A DNA stretch of 64,000 nucleotides from Cytospora piceicola (lineage: Eukaryota; Ascomycota; Sordariomycetes; Diaporthales; Cytosporaceae), in NCBI GenBank assembly GCA_023375675.1, contig JALQBC010000011.1, forward strand, positions 62,001 to 126,000. The letters are read 5' to 3'. Positions 1-12,135 of the stretch are shown here, piece by piece. Positions within the stretch are counted from its first letter, which is position 1, and every line of letters begins with the position of its first letter. The position numbers were made by a program, and so were the translations under genes. The notes below the pieces were generated by a model. It did no database searches. It had not been told where the DNA came from and saw only the letters and a program-made list of their open reading frames with translations.

Positions 1-785
1 CTGCCCATATGTACACCTTGCCACAGCAAAGCCTTCCCACCATCTCTGACGCATGGGCAGGAAGTCGATATAACGGATTGTTGAAGGCCAGTACGGACGT
101 GTTCTCAGTCGCCGTTGGTGTACAGCTTGTTCCACTTTCTCGATTTCGTATTCAAAGCCTGTAGGGGGTTGCAACAAGCTTCAATCGATGGATTATGAAT
201 GTTGATCTCGGCGGATTGCCATCTCTCCGCAGTCGAGCAGTTCGGGTGCTGGTCAAGTAGGGGTTACACAGCAGGTTCAAGGCGCAAGTGGAAGGACTTG
301 ATAGGGTGCAATAAACCCCCAAACGCTCCTGTCGGAAGCAATGACACGGCCACATTTGCAACAGAGAGATTAGGGAAGCTGTCGTGTGCAATGGTCGTCG
401 ACACTACGACGTCAAGTGTAAGTCCGCACGAGTTCCACTTCCAGATTATTGGACATCTTCGATGCAAGGGGCACCAATATTAGGAAGTCGAATCGCTGCG
501 ACGTTATCATAGTGTATGTAGTGCCCTAGGAAATGTACCAGACACTGCTCTGCATGCAGACAGGGGCTGTCATCCCTCCATCTCCAATCCGGTACAATTC
601 TTATCAGTCGTAGAGCTCGAATCTGGCAGAGACAAACCGATCCGAACCGTACTAGCCTTGGGTAGGTAAAGTGCTCCAATCTGAGGGGTCAAGTAGATCC
701 ATGTATGACCTGAGCTGTGCTCGTAATGATGCACCTAGTATATACCTACCCTCATGAGAAGACGTTTGTTCTGGATCTCATCAAA
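1..785. other. intergenic, no gene recognised
   Basis: Upstream flank of the sugar transporter. The open frames here are short, overlap on both strands and resemble no protein I know. In-frame ATGs at 726 and 729 would add a 20-residue N-terminal extension to the transporter, but the context of the ATG at 786 (caaaATG) is better. Confidence 0.5.
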
Positions 786-2798
786 ATGCTTCAGACATCC
801 CCAACAGGGACGTGGATGCCCGCCTGGGTACCCGAGTCTACGCTCACTCTCTCCGTGTTGCTCATCCTCTGCTCGGTCGTCCAATCCGCCGTGAGCACCC
901 CCGCTCTTACACTCTCACTGTTACACTCTTACCTTCAAGAAAGCTCTAACGCATATCACAGACTGGTGGCTATGATGGTTCCAGTAAGAAGCCTCCGGTC
1001 TTCTTTGAAATTCATGTTACAGTAGAAGTTGCTCATTCCAGACCAAGTGGCTCTGGGGCGGCCCAGGATAGCATGACCTACCTAATCATATAATGCCAAT
1101 GTACTCACGCCAAATTTTGTAGTGCTCAACGGCCTCAACATCCTGCCCTCATACACCGACTATTTCCAGCTCAACGCCGCGACCACCGGCCTCAACACAG
1201 CCTCCGTCTTCATCGGCGGCTTCCTCGGCCCCCTAGTATCCGGCATCACCTCGGACCGCCTCGGCCGGCGGCCCACCATCCTCTGGGGCTCGCTGGCCAC
1301 CATCGCCGGCGTGGTCCTGCAGACGGCCGCGCAGGACATAGCCATGTTCGTCGTCGCCCGCATCATCCTGGGCTTCGGGTCTGCCGTCTCCGGGATCGCC
1401 GCCGGCGTGTACCTGTCCGAGACGTTCCCCAGCCGGTGGAGGGCCTGGGGTGTGGGGCTCCTCAACGACTTCTACTACGTCGGGGCCCTGCTTGCGGCGG
1501 GTATCACCCTCGGCACGGGCCAGTGGCAGTCCACCTGGGCGTGGCGTGCGCCGTCTCTGTTCCAGGGAATCTTCTCGGTGCTGTGCATCGTCATCCTGCC
1601 TTTCATCCCTGAGTCGCCTCGGTGGCTTGCCTATCAGGGGCTGTATGATGCTTCTCGCACGGTCGTCGCGCAGACGAATGCCAATGGTGACCCGAACGAT
1701 GCAGTGGTCTTGGCTGTGTACAAGGAGATCATCGACACTCTGTCGTGGGAGAAGAAGGAAGGGCGGACGTTGAGCCCGATCGAGATCGTGAAGACGCCTG
1801 TAGCTCGGAAACGGTTGCTGATAGGGATGAGTCCTGGGCCTTTCTCTTGCATTGCTGGGAATATCATTGCGTCCTATTATCTCGGTTCGGAGCTCGATAC
1901 GGCTGGTGTGACGGATAGTAATGATCAGCTCAAGGCTGTGAGTCCCACTCGCTCTGTTCCACATCTTCACTCGCGAGTACGACGACTAACATGACACCAG
2001 AACGTCGTCCTGAATGTCTGGTGTCTAGCCTGCTGTCTTGCCGGAACCCACCTCGCAGCTCGCTGGGGCCGAAAGCCCACCGCCATCCTCTCACAGTGTC
2101 TTCTCATCGCCTGCCTGTTCATCATCGGGGGACTGTCAAAGCAATACGCCGATAACCCGGATGGCGCATCCACGAGTCTCGTCTATGGTGACGTGGCGGT
2201 CATGTTCCTCTTCCAGGGGTTCTACTCCATTGCCTGGACACCCCTTCTTTACCTCTACCCGCCTGAGATCATGAATTATTCAATCCGTGCGAATGGTGTT
2301 GCATTCTCGCAGTTGATGCTCAATGCTCTTGCGTAAGTAACTACTGCTCTGTGCATTGCCGGGGCCTGTCAGTGGTATCATCAGCTGACAGTAATTCAGT
2401 CTCGTCTTTGTTTTCATAATGCCCATTGGTCTGGCCAATATCGGGTGGAAGATGTATATGGTGAACGCATCATGGGATATTGTGATCTTGGCACTGATCG
2501 TAAGTCAGGGGGTTTGGTTCTCCACGTCAACCCACATGCCCCTTCTCCGACCTCCCACCGTGCAAACGGTCAAGTCGTCATGTCTCACGAAAGCGGACAA
2601 AGTACATGTGTTCCATGGCTCACATATAAATAGGTTTATTTCTGGGTCGAGACGAAGGGTAAGACGTTGGAGGAAATCGACGCCATCTTTGAAGGAGAGA
2701 AGCACTCCTCCGTCCCAGATGTGGAGAGGGTGCAGCAGGGAGAGGAGACTGTTGGCATCGAGGCAGTGGAGGAGAGTCTGACAAGAGAGAAGCAATGA
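786..2798 (+). CDS. MFS sugar transporter (sugar porter family, lactose/hexose permease-like), six exons
   Basis: Plasma-membrane sugar:H+ symporter of the major facilitator superfamily. My model joins 786-890, 962-983, 1123-1937, 2001-2332, 2400-2499 and 2634-2798, giving 512 residues, normal for the family. All introns are GT-AG and all phases agree. Sugar-porter signatures seen: GYDGS before the first loop (about residue 38), DRLGRR (87-92), the RIILGFGS helix, PESPRWL (205-211) at the start of the central loop and VETKGKT (463-469) after the last helix, the classical C-terminal motif. About twelve hydrophobic helices are expected. Exon 2 is only 22 nt yet encodes the conserved TGGYDGS turn, so it is probably real. 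The start at 786 is chosen for its caaaATG context; 726 is possible. The substrate cannot be assigned from sequence; fungal relatives carry hexoses, lactose or cellodextrins. Confidence 0.88.
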
Positions 2799-3481
2799 GC
2801 GCACCAAGAGGTTGTATCCGGTGAGGTAGGCGTAGTAAATACTCAGACCGAAGGCCTTTCATGTTGTATACGTGGACTGTAAGGTCAGGGGTCTCGAGAG
2901 GCCCTTTCTGAGATACCTAAGTAGGTATCTGGACGCTCGGCATTGGGCCATGGTGATGAATACAATACACAAATTTCGTACATATCATGGAGTAATCTTG
3001 ATTTGGTCTGTCCACCGCCTCCCTTCCGATTAATTTTCTGGTTCGGCAGCACTTGCCACCCCGTCATTGCTCCGGTGTTCATGGCCCTTCGCCCCTACCT
3101 TGCCCACAAAGACATGGACATCGTGAGCATAAATCCAGGAATCAAGCGGACTGAAAGCTCGAATTATTAGCAGAAACATGAGACAAGCGAAAATCCACAA
3201 ACCTCTCGGCTCTGCAAACCAACAGTCTCGTTGGCAAGGTCGGGCCCCCCTCTGTACGTCCAGCCCAGCACACGTCCCCCTTCAAAGCTGACAAGAACAC
3301 GCAGTGCCTGTAGTTCAAACCTCGGAAGAGAAAAAATCCCTGGGCGAAAAATCTCAGCATCAAACCAAGCTTCGATTCTCATCGCCATTGAGACAACCTG
3401 ACAGGGCTTGCCCGGTCAAGCTGGCACAGACAACGAACACCACGCGCTCCAACACCCCGCCCCCACAAGACTTCCAACAAG

Positions 3482-3616
3482 ATGCAAATGGGCGTTGCAG
3501 GATGGGTCGGGATCGTCGCCGGAGGCATCTGCATCATGGTCATCCTCATTGTCCTTCTTTGTCGGCTTGGTGCATGGAGTGTGTGTGACGGACTGCGCAG
3601 GAGACATGTGATCTGA
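3482..3616 (+). CDS. possible 44-residue single-pass membrane micropeptide
   Basis: This short frame opens with ATG in a good fungal context (acaagATG) and runs 44 codons to TGA. It encodes a near-ideal membrane helix: about residues 8-30 are hydrophobic (WVGIVAGGICIMVILIVLL), preceded by a small uncharged N-terminus and followed by a basic tail (CRLGAW..., then LRRRH near the end). Most codons end in C or T, as in the neighbouring genes. I do not recognise the family. It could be a stand-alone small membrane protein, the first exon of a larger gene, or chance. No convincing splice donor was seen at its end. The approximately 680 nt upstream (2799-3481) and 615 nt downstream (3617-4232) contain no other gene I can support. 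Confidence 0.4.
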   Translation: MQMGVAGWVGIVAGGICIMVILIVLLCRLGAWSVCDGLRRRHVI

Positions 3617-4232
3617 AGACCCCAGAGTAGGTTGAAGGACAACGGGCCGGCACGAGACTTTTAGAAAAAGCTGGGCACACAGTACCCGATGCTGAAAGCA
3701 TAGGTCAGGTGCCCCTGGCCACCATGAAGGATATAGCTTGGATGAGGGTTAGAGTAAGATGTGTGCCTCCCAGACCGCTCAACTACCGGTACCAATGTTA
3801 ATGCGACACTGCATCACAAATGTCTGCCATTAAGAGACCACTGATTTCGTCCGGGCTGGGTTTGGTTCTGAAATAGCTGGAGGCTCAGTGTGTGCAGTAA
3901 GACGCGATTCATCCAACACTGTCTTGCATCCAGACCAGCGAATACCTTTCACGACAGTAAAACATGAGTTTCAGCCGACGACCACAAAGTATCTGCCCAC
4001 GTGGGCTCAAACCCCCAAAAATTGGTATTCACTAACAGACCGTCTCTCGCCCAAACAAAGCCGTGTGCCAAGCCATTCCTAAGTATGATGCAAGGAAAGC
4101 GCCGTATCTTTATACACGCGTAGGCAGTTCTCTCATCCGATACTCTCCTCACCCGAAACACATCTCATCGTGAGCTGTACACAAAACCTCCAATAACACT
4201 ACACACTCCCACACCGATCAGTCACCAGTCAC

Positions 4233-7200
4233 TTATGACTCAGAATCAGAATCAACAGCAACACTCGCGCTCCTAGCACCCCTCTTGGCCTCCTTGTCCG
4301 CATGAGCCCTACTCCGTGCCTCCTCCAGGGCCTTCTTGGCCGCCTCGCCCTTGAGGTGCGTGGGGATCCTAATCGGTACGTCATCGCGGTGCTTCTGGCT
4401 GTTCCTGAGGGACCCCTTCTTCCTCCCCGTCGACCTTCTGCCCCTCTCCTCCTCCTCGCCGTCCAGGCCCAGGTCGACGCTGTCAGACCTCAGCCCCCGG
4501 GTCCGGTCGGCATCGTCGTTCTCGTCGTCGCTCCCGGCGATCCGGAGGATCTGGCTCGACACGCGGCGGCGGCCGTGTCTGCTGCTCGCCCGGCTGGCGA
4601 TAGAGCTCGACCGCCTGAGCCTCTCCCTCAGCGCGCGGGGCTCGTCGGACGGTTTCTTCCAGATTCGGCTGCCCGGCTTGCGGCTAATAACCGTCTCCTC
4701 GGCCTTCTCATCGACTTGATGATCGCCGATCTCGGGCAAGGACTGCTGCGTGTTGTAGTAGTTCAGCAGGAACCTGGCATTGGACTGCACATCTTGCTGG
4801 TCGTACTCCGGTACTGCCTGGCGCAGCCTGTACCAAACAAGTTTCAGTGTAGGGCGGTGCCACTTCGTCCTGAAACGCTCGTTCACAAGGGTGTTCCACC
4901 TGATACGGCCGTCCTCGCTCGTGCCACAGTCATGGATGGCTTCGATAAGTCGTAGCTTCTCCTCGGTGCTCATCCCACGGTAGTCCTCGCGCGCGTTGGC
5001 CAGTTCCTCACTGATGCCATTGCCGCTCTTTTGAGATGGCTGTTTGGGCAGCAGGCTGGTGTCGTCTCCCGCGACACCCTTTTCCTTCAAGTCTGTCCAC
5101 TTCCACTTGCATTGCTGTCGGGAACGCGTGAGGTTCATAGCCGCACTGATCTGTTCCCAGTCGAGAAGGGCTTCGTCGTCAAAGCCATTGGTGCGAGGCC
5201 GTGGGCGGAACTGATCATTATTCTCGCGCATGATGCGGATCTTGTTGAGAGCTTCCTCGACAACCTCCTTCAGACGATCTGTTTCTTCCTGGGTCCACCG
5301 CGCCTTGACCTGCGTCTCGTGGACAAGGTACTGGTTCCGCCAATAGTCGCGAATGTCCTTCTGGTCACGATTGATTATACCAGAGATTTCCGAGAACTTC
5401 TTGCCATGCTTCTCAAAAAGCTCGTGGAGCTCTTGCTTCTGCTCTTCGGTCCACACGCCGCGACCGGCGAAGTTGTGGTGCAACCGTCGGGCCCTTTCCA
5501 AGATCTGCTTCCGAGTGCGCCGCGATATGGCCATTGCTGCTTTGTTCCAGAATTCTTGATGCATGGCGTTCGCTTTATCCGGCCTCATATGAATCATTGC
5601 ATTAATCTCAGGCTGCGTCATATCGTGAGCATCGCAGAAATCGTTGACAACATTTTCAAGGGCTTGGAGCTCTTCTGCAGTCCAACGACCGTCCGCCTTC
5701 TGACCGTTTGAGAGCCGCTTTCGCTTTGCAGCTCTTTCGTCGTCACTGACACCAAGACTCTTGCTTGCGTTCCTAGCCATCAAGGTTTCCAATTCATCTT
5801 CCGATGCGTCGTTCCGGCGCTTACGCTTGGCCTTCTTCGGCTTGGGCAATGGCGCATCGCCAGCCTTCTTGCCTTCTTCCGGCAGTCGGGACTGGTTCTG
5901 AGGGTTGGCCGAATTCCTCCCATTTGAAGGTCGTTCCTCGCCAACCTCACTTTCCACAAGTTCGTGACTCCCACCTCGCATGACATCCTTGACCTTTGAA
6001 TTCTGCGAGAAGCTAGGCAGCCTCGACTGACTTTCCCCTTCGCCGTCGACATCAACCCCCTCAAGCTGCGACAGCGAGACCGACATCTTCGGCTGTAGCC
6101 TCCGCTTCTTTGCCTTCTTGGGCTGACTCGCAGTCTCCTGCGTAGGAGCTGCCTCCAAAGCAATCTGTGGAACATCCTGCTGAGTGGCTCCTGGGATCAC
6201 ACCGCTATTGTCATCTGGCTCCTCACCGTTGTTGTCAATATCCACCTCGTAGATCTTTGGGTCGACTGTCTTCTTCCTGGCCATCCTGGCCCGTTTGGCT
6301 TGTTTCTTCGGCGGGCTTTCATTGACGATAGGTAGTTCAACATCTCGATCAATGTCCATGACATCACCTTCCGGCTGGTCATCGTTCCGGCCAGAATTGC
6401 TAGATCTTGAGCGTATCGAGCCTCTCGAGCCAGGTCTAGCTTCAAGTTCTTCAGCACGAGCGGGTATGCTGACGTTGGATCCTGTCGAAGAAGGTCCCGA
6501 TGCAATTTTTGAATGCCGTGAACCAAGTCCAAGCTGCGAAAAATCAGTCAATGAATGGTTGGTGGGTAGATGATGGAACGGGTAACGCCGTATGGTTGGG
6601 GCATGGAGGGATAAAGGGAACTCACGTCGTCATCAGCCAACCTCGACGCCGACGCCCTAGACATAGATCTCGACCTCGATCTTTCAAGCCTCTCCAGTCT
6701 TGCTGCGCTAGGCGACTCCGACTCGGCGTCCGACTCAGAATGAGCAGGCTCAGTCTTGACCTGGCTGGGCTGGAGGTCAGGCAAAGCTGCGTCGTCCTCT
6801 CTCTCCTGGCTCGTCCTGGTATCCGTGATGGGCTCCTCATCCGAGTCAAACTTAATCTCTTGCTTGTGGAGCCACTGGGAGTCCTCCTGACTGAGATATT
6901 CTTGGTCGGGGTCACGGCCGGGAATCGCTTCGGAGTCAGAGTCTGTAGTGACATCGCCAAGGCCGGAAACGGCGGGTCCGGCGAACTGGCCATGCGACTG
7001 TTCCTGCCCCCCCTCGTTTTCGTCGTCGGTGAGCCGCTCAGTCTTGAATTGTGTGGCAGGCAAGTCGCTCGATGGAGAATCTGCGCTGCCTCTTCGTCGG
7101 TCATTGGGTAGACTAGACGGTATGACATCTTCTTCCGCATCGACGACAAGATCCGGCTCGTATTTAAGGATACCGTTGACCGTTTGCTGCTGGGCAGAGG

Positions 7201-7897
7201 GCGGCGAGCCTCCCATGGCATGTGAGATGAGGTGGGGTGTTTCGGGGCTTTGGGGGTCGCTCCGCTTCTTATTCCGGGGCCGTTTCTTCTTGCTGGACTG
7301 TGGGCTGTGCGTGACTCCAGGCTCGCCATCCAGCAGCGCATCTTGATTTTGCAAGCCGTCGGCCTGTGCGATGTCCTCGAGTTCTTGATCTTGCTGGCCA
7401 CTCTGGACTGGTGTTTCGTTGTCATGCGCCGCAGCCAGCTTTGATCGCTTCCTGGACTTTCTTTTGGACTGGGGCGTCTCGTCCATGTCGCGGGTCCGCG
7501 CCTCAGGTTGTGTGCCTTCCATCACCATTCCATCGTCCTCCAATTCGCCAACTTTCTGCGTCTTCTTCTTCCTGTACTTTTTGGTGGATTCAGGCACCAC
7601 GTTGCCCTCGTCGACAGGAGTCGCAGCAATGTCGGCCGCTCCAGCTTCAGGTGACGCGATGGTGTCGGCGCCCTTTCTCTGCCGCTTCTTCTTTTTCTTG
7701 CTCGACTTTGGGGAGGCAGTGATCTGTTGATTCGTCTCGCCGTCTGAGGGAAGGGGCGACATGGAGGGACCTATAATCCTCTCCGATTCGCTTCTAGCAT
7801 CGACGGAAGGTGTAGGTGACATGGCTGGGCCGATCAACCTGCCGTCGCGCTGGTAGACCTCGCCCATCTTGTCGGCCTGGCTCGACTCGTTTCCCAT
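4233..7897 (-). CDS. Reb1/TTF1-like Myb-domain rDNA-binding protein
   Basis: Two exons on the minus strand, 7897-6626 and 6533-4233, separated by a 92-nt GTGAGT...CAG intron, give about 1190 residues. The first ~700 residues are low-complexity, acidic and lysine-rich, with KKKKKRQRK-type nuclear signals. Three Myb/SANT-like modules follow at about 706-763 (begins GRWTAEE), 782-828 (GVWTEEQ) and 835-908 (ARWTQEE, ending CKWKWTDL). A further Trp-containing segment lies near 980-1018 (RIRWNTLV...KWHRPTLK). This order is that of fungal Reb1 and metazoan TTF1, which bind rDNA spacers to terminate RNA polymerase I and block replication forks. A nucleolar terminator role is inferred from the family. 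The first ATG of the frame is 7897; upstream in-frame codons are non-ATG. The tail is Ser/Arg/Lys-rich. A general Myb regulator is the main alternative. Confidence 0.8.
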
Positions 7898-9971
7898 TTC
7901 GCTGACAAGGCTTCCTAGCTCTTCATGCCAGGTTTGGTGTGTCGCGCAGGTCGCGTAAGGTCGCGTAGGTCTCGGTTGTGAACAATTGAAGGGCACGGTC
8001 GGTATGCGGCAAAGGTCATTAAATGAAGGTCAAAGTGAATGTGACAGTTGAGGTCTGCAGGTGCAGGCGCACAGGTGGAGAGGTTTGGTCAAACGAGGTT
8101 ACACAGGTGTGTATAGACGTGACACGCGCTGCACGCGAATAAACGAACGGTCGGTCGAATTGCGAAAAAGTTTCGAGCTCCCAGTTTCCAGGTCCCGTTT
8201 TGGCAGTGGCAGGCAAGTCGGCAGACTGCCCGCCCAGTCCGCGCCAGACTTGAGCCCCGCAAATGAGAGCTGCAGCTTCGCGCTTGTGCTGGCGTTTGTG
8301 CAACCCAACGTAACGGTGTTTCCTTCCGCCGCTCGGTTCTTGCCGAGAGACGGTCCAAGCTCTTTCCCACCCACACCAGGATATTTCCGTATTTTCGCCG
8401 TTGCACCACCAACGTTTGTTGTACATATTTACTTAGCGGTACTTTTAAGACAGGGCAGGGCATAATTAACAGAGTATGATAACTATATGATCTCTGTTAT
8501 TCGCAGATCATCTATGGATCGTCTGATGCTGCATGATCCTTGATACCTATAAGTAAGAACCTTGGAATCTAAGTATTCAGGTACTAAGGTACATACACTA
8601 TGATCTATATATACGGGTGTACGAAACAGGCATCCGTCCCGATACACACGCTCACACACTCACACACATTTCCGTACTGTGTATGACGCTTCTCATCATA
8701 ACCCGGGCGGAGTATAGATTTTGTATCTGCACTATAGGTACAGCACGCATTTCACCACTCAACTGCGGTATAAGAGTTACCTACTTACCTGCCCAGATAG
8801 GCGTCTGCTACACTGTGTGTACTACAGCCCAGTCGAGTGGGTATCCTCTTCGTTTCCACTCCGTCGGCACTTGGGTGACACTCGAGAACTTCGTTCCGCG
8901 AACGCCAGCACCTATCAAGCACCTCTTGCAGCGCAGCCTTCCACGTCACCAAAGCCTGTATTTGGTTTCCTCGTGTTCAAGTACTTGTCCACGTCGTCAA
9001 GGAGAAAATAAACTCTTGCAACTGGATAATTGGCCCAGGGCTCATTGGTTTTCCCTGCACAGGTGAGCTGCGTCAAGGTTGGTTGCAATGTAACCGAGAC
9101 GGAACCATGTGCCTGGTACGGTTTATGTACCGACAGGCCACATGGCATAGATGGCCTGTGATGTGATGTGATGAGATGTGATGGTAGATCCCGTACTTCG
9201 GACATGATAATTATAAACCTTAATGGGCACGTATATAGATTACCTAGGTACCTGCCACCTAGTTACCATCTAATAACTCAGATCTATGCGTGTACTTACC
9301 GCTTCGCCAAAGAAATGATATCGACCCCTATTTCTCACGTATTGGATCCATAGTACACATCACACCTACATGTACAAAAAAAAGCACAGGCCATCTGCCC
9401 TTATCAATCAGTAAATGAAACCCCTTCATTCAGCCCTTCAAAGTTTAAAGCAATTAATTCCAGGGGTTCCCCCGTCCCAAACCACCACCCTAAAAGACGT
9501 TATTACCACAGTGGGACACTTGCGTAATCCGGTTTGGCTTCCCGGTCTCATTTCCAGACACATGCCTTTGCATCTCACTTCTCCCATCATCATCATCCTC
9601 AGCAGCAGCAGCATCATCAGCAATCTATCAATCTAATCAACCTTCTCAACGTCGTCATCTTTAACCCTTCTTTATATTTTTCCTATGGACTCTTTATTTT
9701 CAGCACATCTCACTCTCGTCCCATCGTTCTCTTTCTAGATTTCACTTTCTCGCCACTTCGAGATTGTTTCGCTTCGTTCTTATTTTATCTTGTTTCTTTT
9801 TTTAGTTCTTGCGCATATCTGGAGGATTCAGAGGAGAACCACCAACCACACTCATTGATTTTCTTCCTTCCTCTCTATACTTAGGTGCCTACCTAAGGCC
9901 TCCTCAAGTACATACCTAGGTAGCTATCCACAAAGCTGAGAAGCTCGTGGCGTGAGATCCCACGCGTAATC
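7898..9971. other. divergent intergenic region between the Reb1-like and AAA genes
   Basis: About 2.1 kb shared by two genes that are transcribed away from each other, so it should hold both promoters. It contains pyrimidine-rich tracts near 9590-9790 ahead of the AAA gene, and TACCTAGGTA-type palindromes at 9241-9250 and around 9915-9924. No coding frame here looks real. Confidence 0.55.
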
Positions 9972-12135
9972 ATGACTTTGGGACGGCGCATACAGAGCGC
10001 CATATTGAGGCAACTCACTCGGTCAACTCGTGGAACAACCTCACCTCTTCCCCAGATCTCTGGAAGACAACGTCTTGCGGCATCCAACCGCGTAGTACGG
10101 GGCCCAAGCGGAAGTGCATCAAAATCACGGAAAGGCTCCAGGCAGTCAAGCAATGGATCACGAGCACAAGGCAGGAGTAGTGAAGACGAGCCCTCCCTAG
10201 GCTTCAAGATGCTCGAGTCGGCCGCCACGTCCTTCGCCTCGGTCATGGTCCTCGCCATCGGCTTCGCGTCCGCCGCCTACGCCTACCACAAGTTCTACAA
10301 GATGCTCCAGCTCAGGAAGATGGCCAACGCCTTCGCCCCGGGGGACCCCGTGCTGGTGCTCGCCGCCAAGGGCAAGGGCATCGCCCACCCGGCCACCGTC
10401 CCCGCCGGCGACAAGGACGAGGCCGACGACCACCACTGGGTCGAGCGCCCCGAGCAGGCCAAGGTGAACGCCATCGTCTCGGGGCACGACTACGGCCACT
10501 ATCACCTGCTCATCGGCGAGAAGGGCACGGGAAAGAGCAGCATGCTCATCGACGCCATGCGCCAGATCGACGGCGACGGCGTCGCCATGTTCGAGGCCCA
10601 CGCGGACCTCGAGATCTTCCGGATCCGGCTGGGGAAGGCCCTGGACTATGAGTTCCACGAGGACTACATCGGCGGCTACTTCTCCGAGAAGGGCCCCCGG
10701 GACACCACCGCGCTGCTGGACATCGAGAGGGCCCTGAACAAGCTGGAGAAGGTCGCCCTGCAGCGGAGGACCGACGTCGGGAGGCCGCTCGTGCTCATCA
10801 TCAACCAGATGCACCTCATCCGCGACGACGAGGACGGCAAGGACCTGTTCGAGCTCCTGCAGCAGCGGGCCGAGCAGTGGGCCGCGTCGAACCTGGTCAC
10901 CATGGTCTTCAACAGCGACGACTACTGGGTGTACGAGCGGCTGAAGCTGCTCGCCACCCGCATGGAGGTGCTGAGCGTGCAGGACCTGCCCAAGATGGCC
11001 GCGACCGCCGCACTGAAGCGGTACCGGGCCCGGTACTTCAGGGAGAGTATCTCCGACGACATGGCCACGCAGGTATACGACCTCGTTGGCGGCCGCCTGA
11101 CGTTTCTGAACCGCGTCGCCAAGAGTAAAGACATGCTGAAGACGTGCGAAAACATCAAGCAGGTTGAGAAAACATATTTCCTCAACCAGTGTTGGATCCT
11201 TGGCGAGGAGATGGACGACGACGTCATGGACCAGCAGAAATGGGCTGTAAGTTAGCTTTTCCTATGTGACATACCTGGAACGTGCGACATGAAGCCGAGG
11301 GCGGGGGTGGTACAGGCACTGCCAAACGTACCAGACCGTAACCCGTCTTATTCGGATTCGCGGCTGCCCTGTGCCACGGGAAACTGGGTGAGGGGGTATG
11401 GTTGATGTCAACGAGCACGACCCGGCTTGGTAAGGTCTTGCACTGGAACAAGGCCGTGTCTCTCTGGCATCAGCCACTTGGATCGTTCGACTTGAGTCTT
11501 TCCTGTGCCGGCGCAAGCAGGGAAATATGCGTAGACAAGGCGACTCCTTCCTCGCCCTCGAACACCCTCACCCCCAATCTTTCGGCTCTCCACACCCCCC
11601 AAGAAACTATTCCTTAGATCAAGCCCACCCAGAGGAAAGAAGCTAACACCCGCACCCACAGGCAGGAGCAATGGTCCTAGCCCAGGCCCTGATCGACCGC
11701 GAGAACGAGCCCGACGCCATCAAGACGTACGACCCGGTGATCGGGCACACGCTCCCGTCCTTCCCCATGCACAAGGCGCAGGAGATCCAGACCCGGGCCG
11801 ACTTCACGCGCCAGCTCGACCGCATGAACCTCTTCACCATCACGTCGGGCGCCCAGATGCGCGCCGCCTCGGTCCCCATGCACCACGCCTTCCGGGAGAT
11901 CTGCTCCGAGCCCGGCTTCAGGGAGCACCTGGACAAGACCAACGACCGGATCGCCGCCATCGAGAGCCTGGGCCGGACGAGGGAGCTGGTCGCCAAGGAC
12001 CTCGTCTGGGGTGGGAAGTATGAGATCGGGAAGGAGGGCGGCTGGAGGGGGGACTCCAAGTTCGTCGTTGCTCTGAGGCAGCCTCCCGAGGATGATGATG
12101 GTGATGATGATGGTGATGGTGATAACGACAAGTGA
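9972..12135 (+). CDS. membrane-anchored AAA-type P-loop ATPase-like protein, probably mitochondrial
   Basis: Exons 9972-11246 and 11662-12135, with a long 415-nt intron (GTAAGT...CACAG, branch GCTAAC), give 582 residues. Residues 1-60 are rich in Arg, Ser and Thr with no acidic residue, as in mitochondrial presequences. One membrane helix lies at about 83-105. The Walker A loop GEKGTGKSS is at 182-190. The strand expected to carry Walker B reads LVLIINQMH (273-281), with Asn-Gln (278-279) where Asp-Asp/Glu is usual. A sensor-1-like Asn lies in MVFNSDD (311-317). The C-terminal half is helical and ends in an acidic Asp/Gly tail encoded by a GATGAT-type repeat. It resembles uncharacterised fungal AAA proteins with a C-terminal winged helix, but I cannot name an orthologue. 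Inner-membrane topology is inferred. The altered Walker B suggests weak or absent ATP hydrolysis. Confidence 0.78.

Noticed and set aside
4302..4955. 217-codon plus-strand frame opposite the Reb1-like gene
   Set aside because: Antisense shadow of the Ser/Arg-rich coding tail; no independent support.
10197..10814. 205-codon antisense frame within the AAA gene
   Set aside because: Same GC3 shadow effect; composition is Val/Asp/Gly-rich and low-complexity.
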